From assembly GCF_902459465.1 (NCBI RefSeq), contig NC_047064.1, positions 10,318,476 to 10,382,475 on the forward strand: a stretch of 64,000 nucleotides of DNA. Direction: 5' to 3'. Shown here in pieces: positions 1 to 13,100 of the stretch; position 1 is the first letter of the stretch, and each line of letters begins with the position of its first letter. The stretch is from Asterias rubens (lineage: Eukaryota; Echinodermata; Asteroidea; Forcipulatida; Asteriidae). Under the pieces are notes generated by a model. That model saw only the letters and a list, made by a program, of their open reading frames with translations, was not told where the DNA came from and did not search any database. Position numbers and translations under genes: made by a program.

Positions 1-2
1 GA

Positions 3-1022
3 AAATTGCTTTGGAAGCAATATATTCCAAAGCAATCGAGGAAGCGGGGAATTAGATTATGGTTTCTCTGTGATTGTCTGACAGGGTACTGTCTTAACTT
101 TGAGGTGTACACTGGGCGGGGAAACCACCCAAGCACAGTGCAAGAACACGGACTTGGTTACAGCGTGGCGATGAATGTCTTGCAAGATTTTCTTCGGAAA
201 AATCATCATGTTTATGCCGACAGTTTCCTAACCTCTCTTGCTCTTGTAGAGGATCTACACGAAGCAGATACGTTTTTCTGCGGCATGTTAGGTAGAAATA
301 TGGCCGGGATCCCGCGTGAAATTAAGAAAGTACCGCTGAGAAAGTATGAGAGTGTGAAATGGAGAAAAGATGCCTCATGCACAATGGTCACGCACTGGCT
401 TGACAAGAGGCACGTTTATCTCATTTCATCGAATAACAATGGCAAAGACTCTTTGAATATGAAACCACAAACGAGATCCCATCATCAGGAGTTTGTCATG
501 GTCACAGTACCGTCTGTAGTCACCGACTACAATGCCAATACGGGAGGGGCGGACCATAGTGATCAATTCCGATCATATTGCATTGTTTCTCGGTCAGGAA
601 GAAGGTGGTGGAAGTATTTATTCTGGGCGCTTTTCAACCAAGCGTTGATAAATGCGTATATCCTGTGGAAGGCATCAACAAAGCCCCATTCCAAGAGCAA
701 GAAATCGCACTCGCTGAAAGCATTCAAGGTAGCCATCATTCATCAGCTTGCCGATGGATTTTCTTCCAGGAAACGCACAACTACTTCCACCTCCAAACGC
801 CCAGTGGAGGAAATACTTGACGGGGAATCGGTGCCTGGTCATGCACTTGTCCTGTTTGGAGATCGCAAGCGAAACTGCGTGTGTTGTAAAAGGGCTGGAC
901 GGTTAACAGACGGGGGAAACAAAATTCAAACCAAGTTTGGATGTAGCGGTTGTAGGGCCAGCATGTGCAAGCTGAATTGCTTCAATGATTGGCATATGAT
1001 TGGTTGCCAGAACAGTAAATGA
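3..1022 (+). CDS. piggyBac-family transposase, C-terminal part (5' end outside window)
   Basis: This is the DDE/D catalytic core and C-terminal domain of a piggyBac cut-and-paste transposase (PGBD-like). The frame is open to the left edge and the first in-window codon that looks like a start is TTG (Leu), so no true start is visible. Counting that Leu (position 6) as residue 1, the acidic residues are D23 (LCDCLTGY), D72 (ADSFLTS) and the pair D183/D186 (GGADHSDQ), which match the expected catalytic positions. An Arg/Lys-rich stretch follows, then a Cys-rich tail (CVCC, CSGC, C-x3-C, final C) typical of the zinc-binding domain that binds the element ends. There is no stop or frameshift in 340 codons, so this half could be functional. 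Whether the missing N-terminus and both terminal repeats are intact cannot be seen. A domesticated PGBD gene is the alternative. Confidence 0.9.
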   Translation, partial: KLLWKQYIPKQSRKRGIRLWFLCDCLTGYCLNFEVYTGRGNHPSTVQEHGLGYSVAMNVLQDFLRKNHHVYADSFLTSLALVEDLHEADTFFCGMLGRNMAGIPREIKKVPLRKYESVKWRKDASCTMVTHWLDKRHVYLISSNNNGKDSLNMKPQTRSHHQEFVMVTVPSVVTDYNANTGGADHSDQFRSYCIVSRSGRRWWKYLFWALFNQALINAYILWKASTKPHSKSKKSHSLKAFKVAIIHQLADGFSSRKRTTTSTSKRPVEEILDGESVPGHALVLFGDRKRNCVCCKRAGRLTDGGNKIQTKFGCSGCRASMCKLNCFNDWHMIGCQNSK

Positions 1023-1102
1023 TTCCTAGTTGGATCATTCTAAACTAAACTCGACAGTCACTGTCAGAAGTTATTCATGAATTGTCCTGAAAGCTTTTTG
1101 GA

Positions 1103-1108
1103 AATAAA
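1103..1108 (+). promoter_or_regulatory. poly(A) signal AATAAA of the piggyBac ORF
   Basis: A canonical AATAAA lies 81 nt after the transposase stop codon, in the correct orientation for its 3' end. Confidence 0.5.
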
Positions 1109-1189
1109 GGGGAAGAAGTTTTTAGTGGCCTAATTAATGTTGTTACCGTTGCAGAGTCTTTCTTACAGGCAAAACATTAGGTTTTTGTA

Positions 1190-1292
1190 AAGGAACACAA
1201 TGCCTTGGATCGGTCGAGTTGGTCTCTGAAAAGCTTTTGTAACCGTTTGTTATAAAATACATGATTAGAAAGATATTTTGTAAGTAGACGAA
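1190..1292 (+). repeat. Family B MITE, left-half fragment
   Basis: The sequence starts AGGAACACAATGCC and then follows the left arm of the two complete family B copies at 2054 and 2567 (TTGGATCGGTCGAGTTGG, then TTTTGTAACCGTTTGTTATAA) before similarity fades. It is a half element without a right arm. The preceding bases read GTAA rather than TTAA. Confidence 0.6.
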
Positions 1293-2053
1293 GTTCCTAG
1301 TGGTAACTTACCAGTGAGTTTTTGTTTTGCAAATCACGCATAGATTGTACATCAATAGAAACCTGTGGAATTGGACAACCCTCACATAATTACTTGCTAA
1401 GATGGATTATTTCATTGTTAACCAATTTCTCTTTATTATACACTTTGTCTTTTTAAATTTGAAAACTCCATTTTGAAATTAAAACTTACTTATCGTCAAA
1501 TAACTAAATAATTATTCTGCACATCACACAAAGAAAACAACCCCATAGTTTACAATGGCACCAAGCACAAATACAACAATTTCATTAATATAATCAAATT
1601 TGTGGTTTGTATTTTCCACATCCAAAAACTCTATGGATGGATACAACAACCTATTCGTGTTGAATTAAAAATATTCTCTATGAAAAACATGAAAAACAGT
1701 TAGGCCTTATGTGTACAAAAATTTATAAAACCTGATCACAAATTTGTTTGTTTTCTTTACACCAAAAGTACTGAAAAATATTTTAAATTTAAATATATTG
1801 TCTGAAGGAAGTACATTTCAGTGTGGAATGGACACACTTCATAAAAACTCCCAAGGTCTGATATAAAATCAAAGTTAATATACAATCCATGCATATAATC
1901 ATAGATTTATTCAATTGTTTTTCAACAGTTAATAATTGCTGACAGGATTCTTTGTACAGAAGTCAAACAAAAGGCTGCTGGAATGAACACAACATTTTTA
2001 ACACTTAATGTGAATTTTGACTGACCTTTGTTTGATCTTTAAATTGTCTTTAA

Positions 2054-2405
2054 AGGAACACGTTGCCTTGGATTGGTCGAGTTGGTCTTTGAAAAGCGTT
2101 TGTAACCGTTTGTTGTGAAATGCAGATGGTTAGAAAGATAATTTAAAAGTAGAATATAGGCCTAATGATCCACACAAGTATCACTTGACTAAACACAGTC
2201 GACCATTTATGGGAGTCAAATCTTTGACTCCCATAAATGACCGACCATGTTAGTTCGCAAAGTAAAAGGAAAACCACGCTAATTCGAGGCAAATTTGTGT
2301 GGATCATTGTACATGTATTATACTTTTAAAACATCTTCCTTTATAGCAAACGATTACAAACGCTTTTCAAAGACGAACTGGAATGATCCAATTCAATGTC
2401 TTCCT
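2054..2405. mobile_element. Family B foldback MITE flanked by TTAA
   Basis: This 352-bp element has long imperfect inverted arms. The left end is AGGAACACGTTGCCTTGG, preceded by TTAA (2050-2053). The right end is the decayed complement, followed by TTAA (2406-2409). The centre is a tighter palindrome in which GACTCCCATAAATG pairs with its complement (about 2208-2245). It has no coding capacity. TTAA duplications are typical of piggyBac and a few other DNA transposon groups. Confidence 0.75.
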
Positions 2406-2514
2406 TTAAAACGTTTGATTGTTCAAAGAGAACTTGACTGGTCCTCGGGCTTTTTAACTAGCATTGTTCGCTGGACCACGGTTGAAAGAGAAAGTTGTGA
2501 CAACTATGTCAGAC

Positions 2515-3045
2515 CCCAATTTCATGGCTCTGGTTACCGCCGGCTTACGAGCCTACTCCACATTAAAGGAACACGTTGCCTTGGATCGGTCGAGTTGGTC
2601 TTTGAAAAGCGTTTGTAACCGTTGGTTATAAAATGCACATAAATGAGTAGAAAGATGTTGTGAAAGAAGAATACAATGATCCACACAAACATGCCTCGAA
2701 ATCGCACGGTTTTCCTTTTACCTCGTCGACTAACACGGTCAGCCATTTATGGGAGTACACTTTTTGACTCCCATAAATGGCCGAACGTGTTAGTTTGTAC
2801 AGTAAAAGGATACCCACGCAATTTCGTGGAAAACTTGTGTGGATCATTGTATTTTACTTTTAAAACATCTTTCCAACCATATGCATTTTTTTTTTAAATG
2901 GTTACAAACGCTTTATATAGACCAACTCGTCCGATCCAAGGCAACGTGTTCCTTTAATGTGGAGTAGGCACACGCACCAGCAAAACGTCTGCTTACCACG
3001 AAATTCTGCTCTTACGGTGCCCTATAAACAACAGTTCTATGGTAA
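2515..3045. repeat. Family D foldback repeat, split by a family B insertion
   Basis: The left part (2515-2562) contains CAATTTCATGGCTCTGGTTACCG and the right part (2958-3045) contains GTGGAGTAGGC and GCTTACCACGAAATTC. These match successive parts of the intact family D copies at 10004, 12497 and 14385. Removing the family B element makes them contiguous. Confidence 0.6.
2567..2953. mobile_element. Family B foldback MITE flanked by TTAA, nested in a family D element
   Basis: A 387-bp, better preserved copy of family B. Its left arm begins AGGAACACGTTGCCTTGG and its right arm ends with the complement. TTAA lies at 2563-2566 and 2954-2957. The flanks belong to the GCTTAC-rich family D repeat, so B inserted into an older D copy. 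Small ORFs on both strands here are mirror images of the palindrome, not genes. Confidence 0.8.
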
Positions 3046-3085
3046 GAAATCCACGATCAATGGATCAAATTATGTCCTAATCCGT

Positions 3086-3091
3086 TTTAAT
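3086..3091 (-). promoter_or_regulatory. Candidate poly(A) signal (ATTAAA) of the lectin gene
   Basis: An ATTAAA variant on the minus strand lies about 160 nt beyond the stop codon. I found no AATAAA closer to the stop. Confidence 0.35.
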
Positions 3092-3253
3092 CTATAAAGA
3101 TTTCATCATAAATAAAAGTTACAAAAATGAAACACAGGACGTAGAGACTGTGAAAGGTGATATGGAATATGTGTGTTTTCCTTTTACTTTGTGGAGTCTG
3201 GCTCTTATTAATTGAGTCATGTGTTGAGGCTTGAAGGAGACGGGGAACCTCCT

Positions 3254-4103
3254 CTAACGTCTGATGTTCCAGATGGTAGAAACAGCAAGCAAAAGAAGAA
3301 CAGTTAGTCCAGAGACTGAAAATAAAAAGTGGAGTATACATTTAGCTTGAGAATTTAGAATTTAACCTGGTGTAGGCGTTTATTGTTGACCCCTTGCACA
3401 TGCGTCTCTCGCGGCGACTGATGCCACGCTCACCGTGTTGGTGGTCAATAGGCTTACGTGTAAACACCACGTCACCTAAAAATGCGCACATAACTGAATA
3501 ACACACATTGACATTGACCACCAAGATGGCGCATCCAGGATTATTCTGCTGATGATGTCAGGTGAAATGGGTCAATAGCTGGCATACATCAAGGTTTGTT
3601 ATACCTCGGTAACAAATTGTGAAGTTTGATTGGACGAAAACCACGAGACGTGCAACAAAAACGCATGTACATGGCGCAGCGGGTAACATAAGTTTTGTTA
3701 ACTGGGGGGGGGATGGCTTCACCTAGGGACCACTTTCCCCCTGGGGTGTACAAAACACTGTAGACCCCATCACAGCGTGCAACAACTGATCATTGCGCCC
3801 ACCTTTTGGAGTGTGGTCCACTCGTCATTTTGTGTTCAGTGTCTGGTTTACCCAAACATTTGGTATCCAGTGTGGCGGGAGATTCTTTGTGACCCCCCCC
3901 CCCCTTCCTGGACTATCCCCCCCATACAGCGAGTTGTGTCAAAGTTTAATCTAATATGTTATGGTGCTCTTCTTTGGTTGGTCTTAACATGCACCTTCTG
4001 TGTTTGAAGTGCCATTTTGAGTTTTCTTTTTTAAGTAAATAATGAAGATACTTACTAGATAATTGGGCAGCTCCACTGGTGCCAGTTGTTGGAGGCTTCA
4101 AAA
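3254..4103 (-). CDS. Lectin receptor stalk and C-terminal membrane anchor (exons 23-24)
   Basis: Exon 4056-4103 encodes the short stalk FLKPPTTGTSGAAQLS. The last exon (3254-3315) encodes ISGLTVLLLLAVSTIWNIRR and the stop. About 14 hydrophobic residues followed by a basic tail fit a single-pass membrane segment with almost no cytoplasmic domain. A GPI-attachment signal is the main alternative, because small residues (SGAA) precede the hydrophobic stretch. No cytoplasmic signalling motif exists, so signalling would need a partner. Confidence 0.85.
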
Positions 4104-7100
4104 CTGTTGAGAAAGAATAGATTAAAATCATAAATTTAATTCAATATTAACAGTCAATAGCGTTAATCAGCAACTTAGATACACATGAATTTTTTTATTA
4201 TTTTATCATTATTTCAAAGAGCCTCATATCTTAAAATGGCAAGGGGGCCAATATGGCATTAATTGCAATTTGCGTTTTCATACATCCCCAAAGTTTTCTA
4301 CAGAAAGGCCTCTTACATTTGGGTGATTTGCATATGTAGTTGGCTGCGACAGTACAATCAGTATCCATCCAGCCTCCCTCAACATTGAGTCCAGTGCAGA
4401 CATTGTCGTCATCGTCACCGTCTGGCTCGCCGTCCATCCAGTTGACGTAATCCAGGAGGGTGCGGTCCATCCAGCGATTCCTTCCTGTTTGGTTGAAATT
4501 TGGGATGAAAACTAAATAAATGAACGCTCCAACAGGTTTTTTTTAAAGGCAAATGGTTGTTGTTCCCCTATAATTGTGGTAAGTCATCTGCTGTCGATTT
4601 CACAAAGAGTTAGGACTCATCTTATCTCGAGTTAGGACGAGTTAGTCTTGAGTTAGGACGAGTAACTCGTCCTAACTTGGGATTAATCTTAAGGTCGTCC
4701 TAAGCCTAAGATTAATCCTAAGTTAGGAAGAGTTTTGTGAAACCGACGGCTGGGCCCAATTTCACAAAACTGCTTTTAAAAGCAGACAATTTTGTATATA
4801 GGCACTGGACACTATTGGTATTTACTCAAAATATCTGTTAGCATAAAAACTTACTTGGTAACGAGCAATTGAGAGCTGTTTATAGTATAAAACACTGTAA
4901 GAAACAGCTCCCTCTGAAGTAACGTAGTTTTCGAGAAAGAAGTAATTTCTGACTAAAATATTTGAAGTGAATTTGAAACCTCAGCTGAGGCGAGACCAGT
5001 TTTCTCACTTGGTGTATCTCAACATATGCATAAACTAACAGCCCTGTGAAAATTTGAGCTCAATTGGTCTTCAGAGTTGCAAGATAATAATGGGAAAAAA
5101 ACACAATTGTCACACGAAGTTGTGTGCTTTCAGATGCTTGATTTCGAGACCACAAGTTCTAAATCTGAGGTCTTGAAATCAAATTTTGTGGAAACTTACT
5201 TCTTTCTCGAAAACTACGTCACTTCAGAGGGAGCTGTTTCTCACAATGTTTTATACTATCTACCTCCCCCATTACTCGTTACCAAGTAAGGTTTTATGCT
5301 CATAATTATGTTGAGTAATAACCAAAAGTGTCCACTGCAGTAAATGAATGTACAAGGTATTCTAGGCACACATCCTAAGAGGGGTCCAACATTCAATTCA
5401 AGATTTGTACCGTTAAATTTGATTTCTTCTTTTCTCACCATTCTTAGCACGGTCCAGACCCAACCACACGAGGGCGTTGCTCCCAAAGACCTTCTTGGCC
5501 TCCGCCCTGACAAAGTCCTCTTCAGCTTTGCTATGAATGCTGGGTAATCTACCGCTGAAGTCACGATTGCAAAAATAATCTCCGGAGGATAGCGGGATTT
5601 TGGTCATGTCGGTCTTGAAGTTGTAGCAGAAATCACTGTCGGGGAGGGCGACGTAGTTCCTTAGGCAACCATCTCGGCTCACCTTTGGGGCCTTAGTGGG
5701 TTTAACTAGGCGAATGGGAAAACAAAATAAATTATGTAGTTAGCTTTGAGAAGGAGCTTCGTCAAATCTAGAGCTTTGCGACTGTGGAAAAGACCCACTG
5801 CTTCACTTCTCGAGTTGTATGCCCTCTGGTCAATCCCTTTGTGCTCATGCAATGCTTCAGTAGAAATTTACAATTTCCACATACATGTAGGGTGCCCTTT
5901 TCCAAGGAAAAAATGCCTTGGTGCCCTTGTGCCCTTTAAAAAAAATATATATATATTAAAATAAATATTCTATTGAATTGAATTGAAGTATGTGTGACAC
6001 TTGGAAGATGAACAAGTTTATAGACATAAAAAATGATTTTATATAGAAAGGTAAATTTCTTACTGTTAGGATACTCGCAGAAGGAGTATTTTTTCGCGCT
6101 GCAATCTCGTACGGCCCATTTGCCCCTCCTATCCACAGCTACACAGTCTCCGTTGTTATTATTTGGTTCATCGTTGTCCCATTTAGTGAAGGTTAGTGGC
6201 CAATTGTCCACCCATTCAAAAACACCAGTGTCCTGAAATGGAAAAAGTGTCAATGCCAAATGTGATTTAAGTACTACAATGAAAAAGACATCATTGATAA
6301 ACAGCAAACAAATTTGGGGTAACTTTTAAAACTCAAAAGTGTACACAAAATCTGCAACGTGATTCGAGGACCAAAACTAATGCATGGTAAAGAGATTTAC
6401 TGTGGGGGAGGGAAACAAAGGTAGTCGATGAAAATATTTGATTTTACTTCAGTTTGTAATGACCATATAAGAGTGGACTTCTTTTGGAACATAATGCGAC
6501 TTGTGACTTGACTTGCAAAAATTTGACTTTGGACTTGACTTGAGGAAAAATTTCAAAAAACTTACCTTGTTGCGTTTTAATCCAATCCATCCTTCACCAT
6601 CTGGTTCCAGCCCATCTTGATACAGAGATGCAGCAAGGAACGCCACCTCGTACTGATCATAGGTTGAGATTAAGTCAGCGCCGGCATCTTTACATTTCTA
6701 CAATTGCAACAAGAAATGTAATAAACATGAAAAAGGAAGAACTATTGTTATGTCAACGTTTGTTGAGGCCCGCTTATCAGTACAAATCCATCTTCCCCAC
6801 CGCAGTGAAATGTCTATCTGATGACAACAATATAAGCGCAGTTGCACCCGAGCTACGCCCGAGCTACCCCCGTTCTGTAGCGGATAAGGACTGGGTTTAG
6901 TTTATGAAGTATAAGAAAAAGCACACAGTTTCAGGGGATATTGTGTGAATCATTATATTCTACTTTCAAACTACTGTACCATTCAAAGGATCTTCATTTT
7001 ATAACGAAAACATTTATAGCTCCCGAATGCAACGTGTCGCTTTGTTAGGGGTTTTTTGTTTTAGAGAGAGATACAGATCGCCTAAGATACAGATCGCCTA

Positions 7101-10100
7101 ACATCACAAATCAGACGACCACTTCATGGGCTGTAGACCCAAACCAACTGATTTGGGGTATAGACCCAAGTCAACCAGTGGGTTACCTCTTCACAGTCCA
7201 TAAGGGTGTAGGCATGGGTATCATACACTTAGATAAGAGTCTGGTTGGTAGAGCAGAATGCACTTCCTTCCAAATTGTTTACAAATCAATCACTCAATCA
7301 ATCAAACATTTATTTCCACATTCAGGCTTGTGGCGGATGTCCCCGTTACAAGATTACAGAACAAAACAGGATAAAAACACTAAATAGACGAATAAATAAA
7401 TACTACCCGCTACGGTAGATAACTACATAAAGGTTGATGGTTAAACAAGGCAATTATGGTTAAGTTCCTGGCTAAAGTGTCATGACCGGATAACAAGCCA
7501 ATACTCTGCTGCTGGCAACACCAGAGCTTGGATCCGTGGAACTAGAACGCTCGGCTACAGCACGCCACTAAACAAGTAAAACGTAAGTAATACACATTAC
7601 CTTTCTAGCATCGTCAAACGACATCATAGAGGTCTCTGCATTCAAACAGGTATCAAAATAGGAGGTGAATTTGGAATTGGGACAACTGCCTGGAGGAATT
7701 GGTGCAGGAGTGTTGGGATTGCTTGGATCTGGAAGGTAAAAAAAGAGAGAAAATTTAAAATGCTCCTATGATGACAAATGGATACAAAACGCTCTCTTAA
7801 AGGCACTTAACACTATTGATAATTACTCACAATAATTATTAGCATAAAACCTTACTTTGTTATGAGTAATGGAGAGATGTTAATAGTATAACTTATTCTG
7901 AGAAATGGCTCCCTCTGAAGTAACATAGTTTCTGAGAAAAAAGTAATTTTCCACAAATTTGATTTTGAGACCTCAGAATTAGATTTTGAGGTCTCGAAAT
8001 GGAGCATCTGAAAGCACACAACTTTGAGTGACAAGGGTGTTTTTCCTTTCATTATTATCTCGCACCTTCAACGACAAATTGAGCTCAAATGTTCACAGGT
8101 TCGTCATTTTATGCATATGTTGAGATACACCAAGTGAGAAGACTGGTCTTTGACAATTACCAATAGTGTCCAGTGTCTGTAATTTCTTTGGGAAAAATAA
8201 CAAACTTACAACACAATACAACGAAAAGTACGACAAGACACTTCCACATCATCCTTACCTACTGGTGCCTGGCAGAGGTAAGCTCTTTCAATAGAGCACT
8301 GTACGTCATTCCATAAACCGGCAGATTCAGCAGCGTTCATCATGACCACGCACGTATTGGAGTCCTAAATAATACAAAATCATCCAAGGTATAATAAGTG
8401 ATTGTCTCTCGGTGAAACAGATGGATTGCAATAAGGGTCATCAACAGCTGTATTTGATGAAAAGTGCACACATGAAAGGCTATCAATGGCCAAGAGTTGT
8501 GCGCAGCGGGTACAACACGCTTGTACTTTTCTATTGTTTATCAAATGTGGTTTTGCTTTTGAAGAACCGATGAATTTGTTGTATAGATGGGTTGCAAAGC
8601 CTGTCATCAATCGCCATCTTTGATGTAAAACATGCACGCATGTAGGCGCTGCGTGTGACTCTTCAGCCAATGGTAGCTCTTCACGCACACACAATTCATC
8701 AAATATGGCATTCGATGACGCTTTGAGATGCCCTCCGGGTGTATAAAGCGCTAAATAAATGTCAACTATTATTATTATTATAAGAAACCTTACAGGGTCA
8801 TCGATCGGCTGGAAGCTGTCCGGAGCACCTTCCATCCACTGAGTGAAGTCTAATGGAGTCTCGTCGGTCCAATGGTACTGGTAGTGGATACCGATGCTGT
8901 TCAACCCAATCCACATGTCCATCTCACGCTCCAAAACTTTGATGATTGAGGTCAAGATGGCTGGTCAAGAGAAAAAAAACACGATAACAATCACTTAGGG
9001 TTAAGAGGTTTGGGTACTTTTGGTAAGAAACATACTGAATATTGGTTTCAAATTATTTTTATTTTTATTTTGAGTGAAACAGGGACAAATTGACTATCAG
9101 TCCTGAAATTTCACCGAGACCACGGAGGCAATGGCTCCGCTGCCCTTGTCTTGGCCTTGGTGCCCCTTCAAAAGTTTGCCATAGACTTTAAGATTTGCCA
9201 ATGGAAGTGCCCTTTGCCAAATGAAAATGGCCTTGCCCTGTTGACAGATGAACTGCCAGGCCTGTACTAGGCAGGATTCGGACCTGTGACCGCTGCATCT
9301 GCAGGCAAGTGCTCTACCAACTGAGCTAATAACACTATGTTGAAGATCTCATTATTGGTAAATTCATCGGATGCTTGTCCAGGGGTGGAGTTTACAAAGA
9401 GTTAGGACTAGTCTTAACTCGAGTTAGGAAGAGTTACTCGTCCTAACTTAGGACTATAGCTGTACGTTTTTGTTATCTAGTCCTAACTCTTTGTGCAATT
9501 GACCCCAGGAACCTTAGACTGCTGCACAGCCAGGGATCTAACCCAGAGTATGATGCAAACTGGGAAGCGGCAGTAAGGGATGCAACCTTTTCCTTAAACT
9601 ATTGGAAGGCGCCATTACCATACATGTGCAATCTGTTGTATGTACTCAATCATACATGTACAACCCATAATAAACCCTTTATTACAAAAGGGCATCTCAC
9701 TCAAGAAATACAATTGACTTTGGGATAAGTCATTTGTTGGTTTTATAGTTTATGTTGTAGTTTATAACGAATCGATTATGGTTGCTAATCAAATGATCCT
9801 AATCCTTATCCTCATATACGAAGGCACCACAAATCAGCATGAAACACTTTTGTTTAGTTAGAAAGCTGGGCGTTTTAGGTTGAAAACGCAAGCAAAAAGG
9901 GGGCACTAAATAAGTTAATTAATACGTTGTACACCGACACAGAACCTGACTCGGTGCACGCATAAATCAGTTTGGGACTAACACAGAAAAATTTACTTGA
10001 ACAGGGTCCAATTTCATGGCTCGGATTACCGCCGAATTCCCCGCTTATGTGCAAGCGCCGAATTTCTGCGCTAGCCTTGTAAGCGTAGAATGCCTAGTAA

Positions 10101-13100
10101 CGTGGAGTTCGCACGCGCAGAAGCCAAAATTCGCCGCTAACCCGTGAAATATGCTTGCTGTAAGCACAGAATTCCCTACTTCTGCAAGCGCCGATTCTGT
10201 GCTTACGGTAAGCAGAGCCATGGAATTGGGCCCTGCACTTGACCCTGCTACCTCTGGAATGTGCCTTTGATGAAGGCTTAATTGTTTACGCCACAACCCA
10301 CCTTGTTCACCATAATTAGAAATAGTAGCGAGAGTTCCTCCACTCTGCTTCTGGCAATCATCCCTGGCGTCGATCCAATTTTTTCGCTCGTTGTCTTGAA
10401 CACCTTTCAGAATGAAACACTTGGAGCCTAGTTTGAAGTAGTTTTTGGGGCAGTTCCCCGTGGTCGGAAGTCCAGGAAGGGGATTGATAACGGTGACTGC
10501 CTTGTTCTCTCTCTTGCATATGAAGGGAAGGATGTTTCCACATGCTGATGTTCCCCACTGTCCCTCTGTGAAGTCAAATCGAAACACAAGTCAAGACTTA
10601 TTAATTTTACAATAATAATACAGCATTTATATGGTGCCATTTCCTGCAAAACATTCCAAGAAACCGGTCTTTTAAAATAATATATAATATTTATGAGAGA
10701 TCGCCTTATATCACAATCTCGGAAGGCTGAAACAGGGTTACCCTCTTAACAAGGATGTATAGGCATGTTAGCATGGGTATCAAGGGAAGTGTCGTGGCCG
10801 GGCAGTTAAGAGCACTACTTTCAAGCTCTGGTGTTTCTGGTCATCCGAGTGTGGGTTCAAGCCCCAGTCGTGACACTTGTGTCCTTCAACCATTGAAGGC
10901 AGAGATGTTTCCTGTGGATGATTTTGCTTAGTGCACTACATATTTGGCAGCACAGGCTGTATACTCCCCAGGGAGCTGAGATGGTTCAAGGAATGAAATT
11001 GCCCAGTGATCAGGGTAATAATGTTGGAAGCTCTATGAGACATTGTGAATAAAGCGCTTTATAAAAACCAAATATTGTTATATTATTATTACTTGAATGA
11101 CCCCTACCTTTCCAAACGAGCAGATCCGTACACTGTTCCTCTCCCTTCAAATCCCCCGGCCCTTCTTCCGGAAAGTTCTTATAATCACCAGCGTATCCAT
11201 CACTCCACCTGTGGGGAAGAGAAGAACAAAGTGCAGTCAAGTTCATTAAAGAAAGAGGCTAAAATAACACATTTGATGGTTTTAATTTGTTGGTCGTCGC
11301 CTTTGTATTTTTGTATTTTTGTATTTTTTATTTTTTGATGGTTGTAAATTTCTCTGTGTAATTTGTACCGTTTATCTTTTTATGGTTCTTCCTTTCTTGT
11401 TACCATTTTATCTCCTTTCAGTGTTTTTATTGTATGATGCACACTGGAAAACAATTTTCATGTTTTTTAACGTGACGTTTATAATAAATAATAAATAATA
11501 ATAATAAATAATAATAATTTCCTCTGGAAACTCACACCTGGTATCTCCAAGTAATTCCTTTTCCAAACAGTGGGTTTAATTGGACCATGCAGAGACCAGT
11601 TGGGCTGCTGATGCCACTGGCAGAAATCAGCTCAAAAATGAATTTGGTCAATACACTGTATCAGTATAGGATAATGCCCAAATTGCGCTATTCGTGGGTT
11701 TGATTGGCCTGAGGGTGATCCCTGAGGGCCATTCGTACACACGAAAGGGGCGTTCACCGAGGGCATTATGCGACTAAACCCAAACCTGTGACCTCATGCT
11801 ATTGTTAAAATTGCTCCATTATTTTGCGCGAATGGTGCGATATTGTTTAATTTTTAAGTCAATTGTTTGTATGTACAGTATTACGCAATGTGGACAGTTT
11901 GATCGTTTGCAAGATGGGTGTTGTACCAATCGCGCCATTCGTTCAAAATAATGGAGCGATTTAACAACAGCATGATGTCACAGGTGAGGCTTAATCAAGA
12001 AATATACCACAAGGGAAACTGACTGGGCAATACTCAATGTTTGGGTTGAACAAAGACAACGGAACAGGATTTGAATCTATATGAACCTATGAGTGAGCTA
12101 CCCAAGTTCATGATACAACTAAAGCAGCAAAACAGTGATCACCTTCATTAAGCGGATGCAACTTTTTGGGGGGGAATCTGGCTAGTTAATTTTAATTACC
12201 GGTACATTTTTTGAAGAAGAATCGACAAAGTTACTAAAAAGGGATTAGAACCTGTGACTTATGGATTAACCACTTCACACTGGATGACATATTTTGGATG
12301 ATGTTTTTGATTTGTTTTCTTTTTCTGACAGACGGACGTTTGCCGTGGGGGAATAACGGCTGACCTTTTCACACTTTGATCGCTTTACCCCCTGATCTTC
12401 CTCCTGGTCTTCCCCCCTGTCTGCGCTGGCAAATGGGCATACCCCGAGGAATAGCCATCCCTGCTCTGGAGTAGGGGTAAGCGGTAGAACCTCCAAGGCC
12501 CAATTTCATGGCTCTGCTTACCGTAGGCACAGAATCTGCGCTTATGGAAGCAGGGACTTCTGTGCTTACAGCAAGCGTATTTCACAAGTTAGCGGCAAAT
12601 TTTGGCTTCTTTGCGTGCATACTCTACGTTACTACGCATTCTACTAGGCAAGGCTAGCACAGAAATTCGGCACTTGCAGGTAAGCGGGAATCGTGATCGT
12701 AAGCACAGAAATCGGCGGTAAGCAAATTGGGCCCAGGTATTCTTGAAAATGTGCAAACCCTGTGGAATAGGGACACAGAGTGCAAGTGCACGGCGGTACC
12801 TGTGTGGTAAAACAAGTACAGGGGCCTCCTCCGGGGGTTTTATTTCACAGGGATATAGTGTGAAAAGGGTTTATTTGTCATCATCTTCTTTATAAATTAT
12901 TTTTACTCGAGGCAACACTCACAAAAACTCTCCAGATTGCTGCTTTTCTCTCAGACCAATCCAATAGCTCTGGGTTAAGCCGTAGGCCTGTAGTACAAGA
13001 AATTAACATTCAGTTAATTAAAGGTACATTATTCCTTCAAAGGCACTGGACACTATTGTTAATTACTCAAAATAATTGTTAGCAAATGGAGAGCTGTTGA

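Larger units (their letters stand above)
1023..3253. other. Gene-free stretch between transposase and lectin gene
   Basis: Apart from the poly(A) signal, three copies of repeat family B and one split family D element, I see only AT-rich sequence here. No coding exon could be supported. The right end (about 3080-3253) is the likely 3' UTR of the minus-strand lectin gene. Confidence 0.6.

Noticed and set aside
2534..2897. 70-73 aa ORFs on both strands
   Set aside because: They lie inside the family B foldback and share near-identical translations on opposite strands.
8380..8955. 191-aa minus-strand ORF as a single coding exon
   Set aside because: Only its first part (8794-8955) is lectin CTLD 5; after the CCT|GTAAGG donor it reads through SINE tail and foldback sequence.
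10045..10587. 180-aa ORF as a single coding exon
   Set aside because: The lectin exon is 10302-10565; below 10302 the frame runs into a family D repeat and above 10565 into intron.
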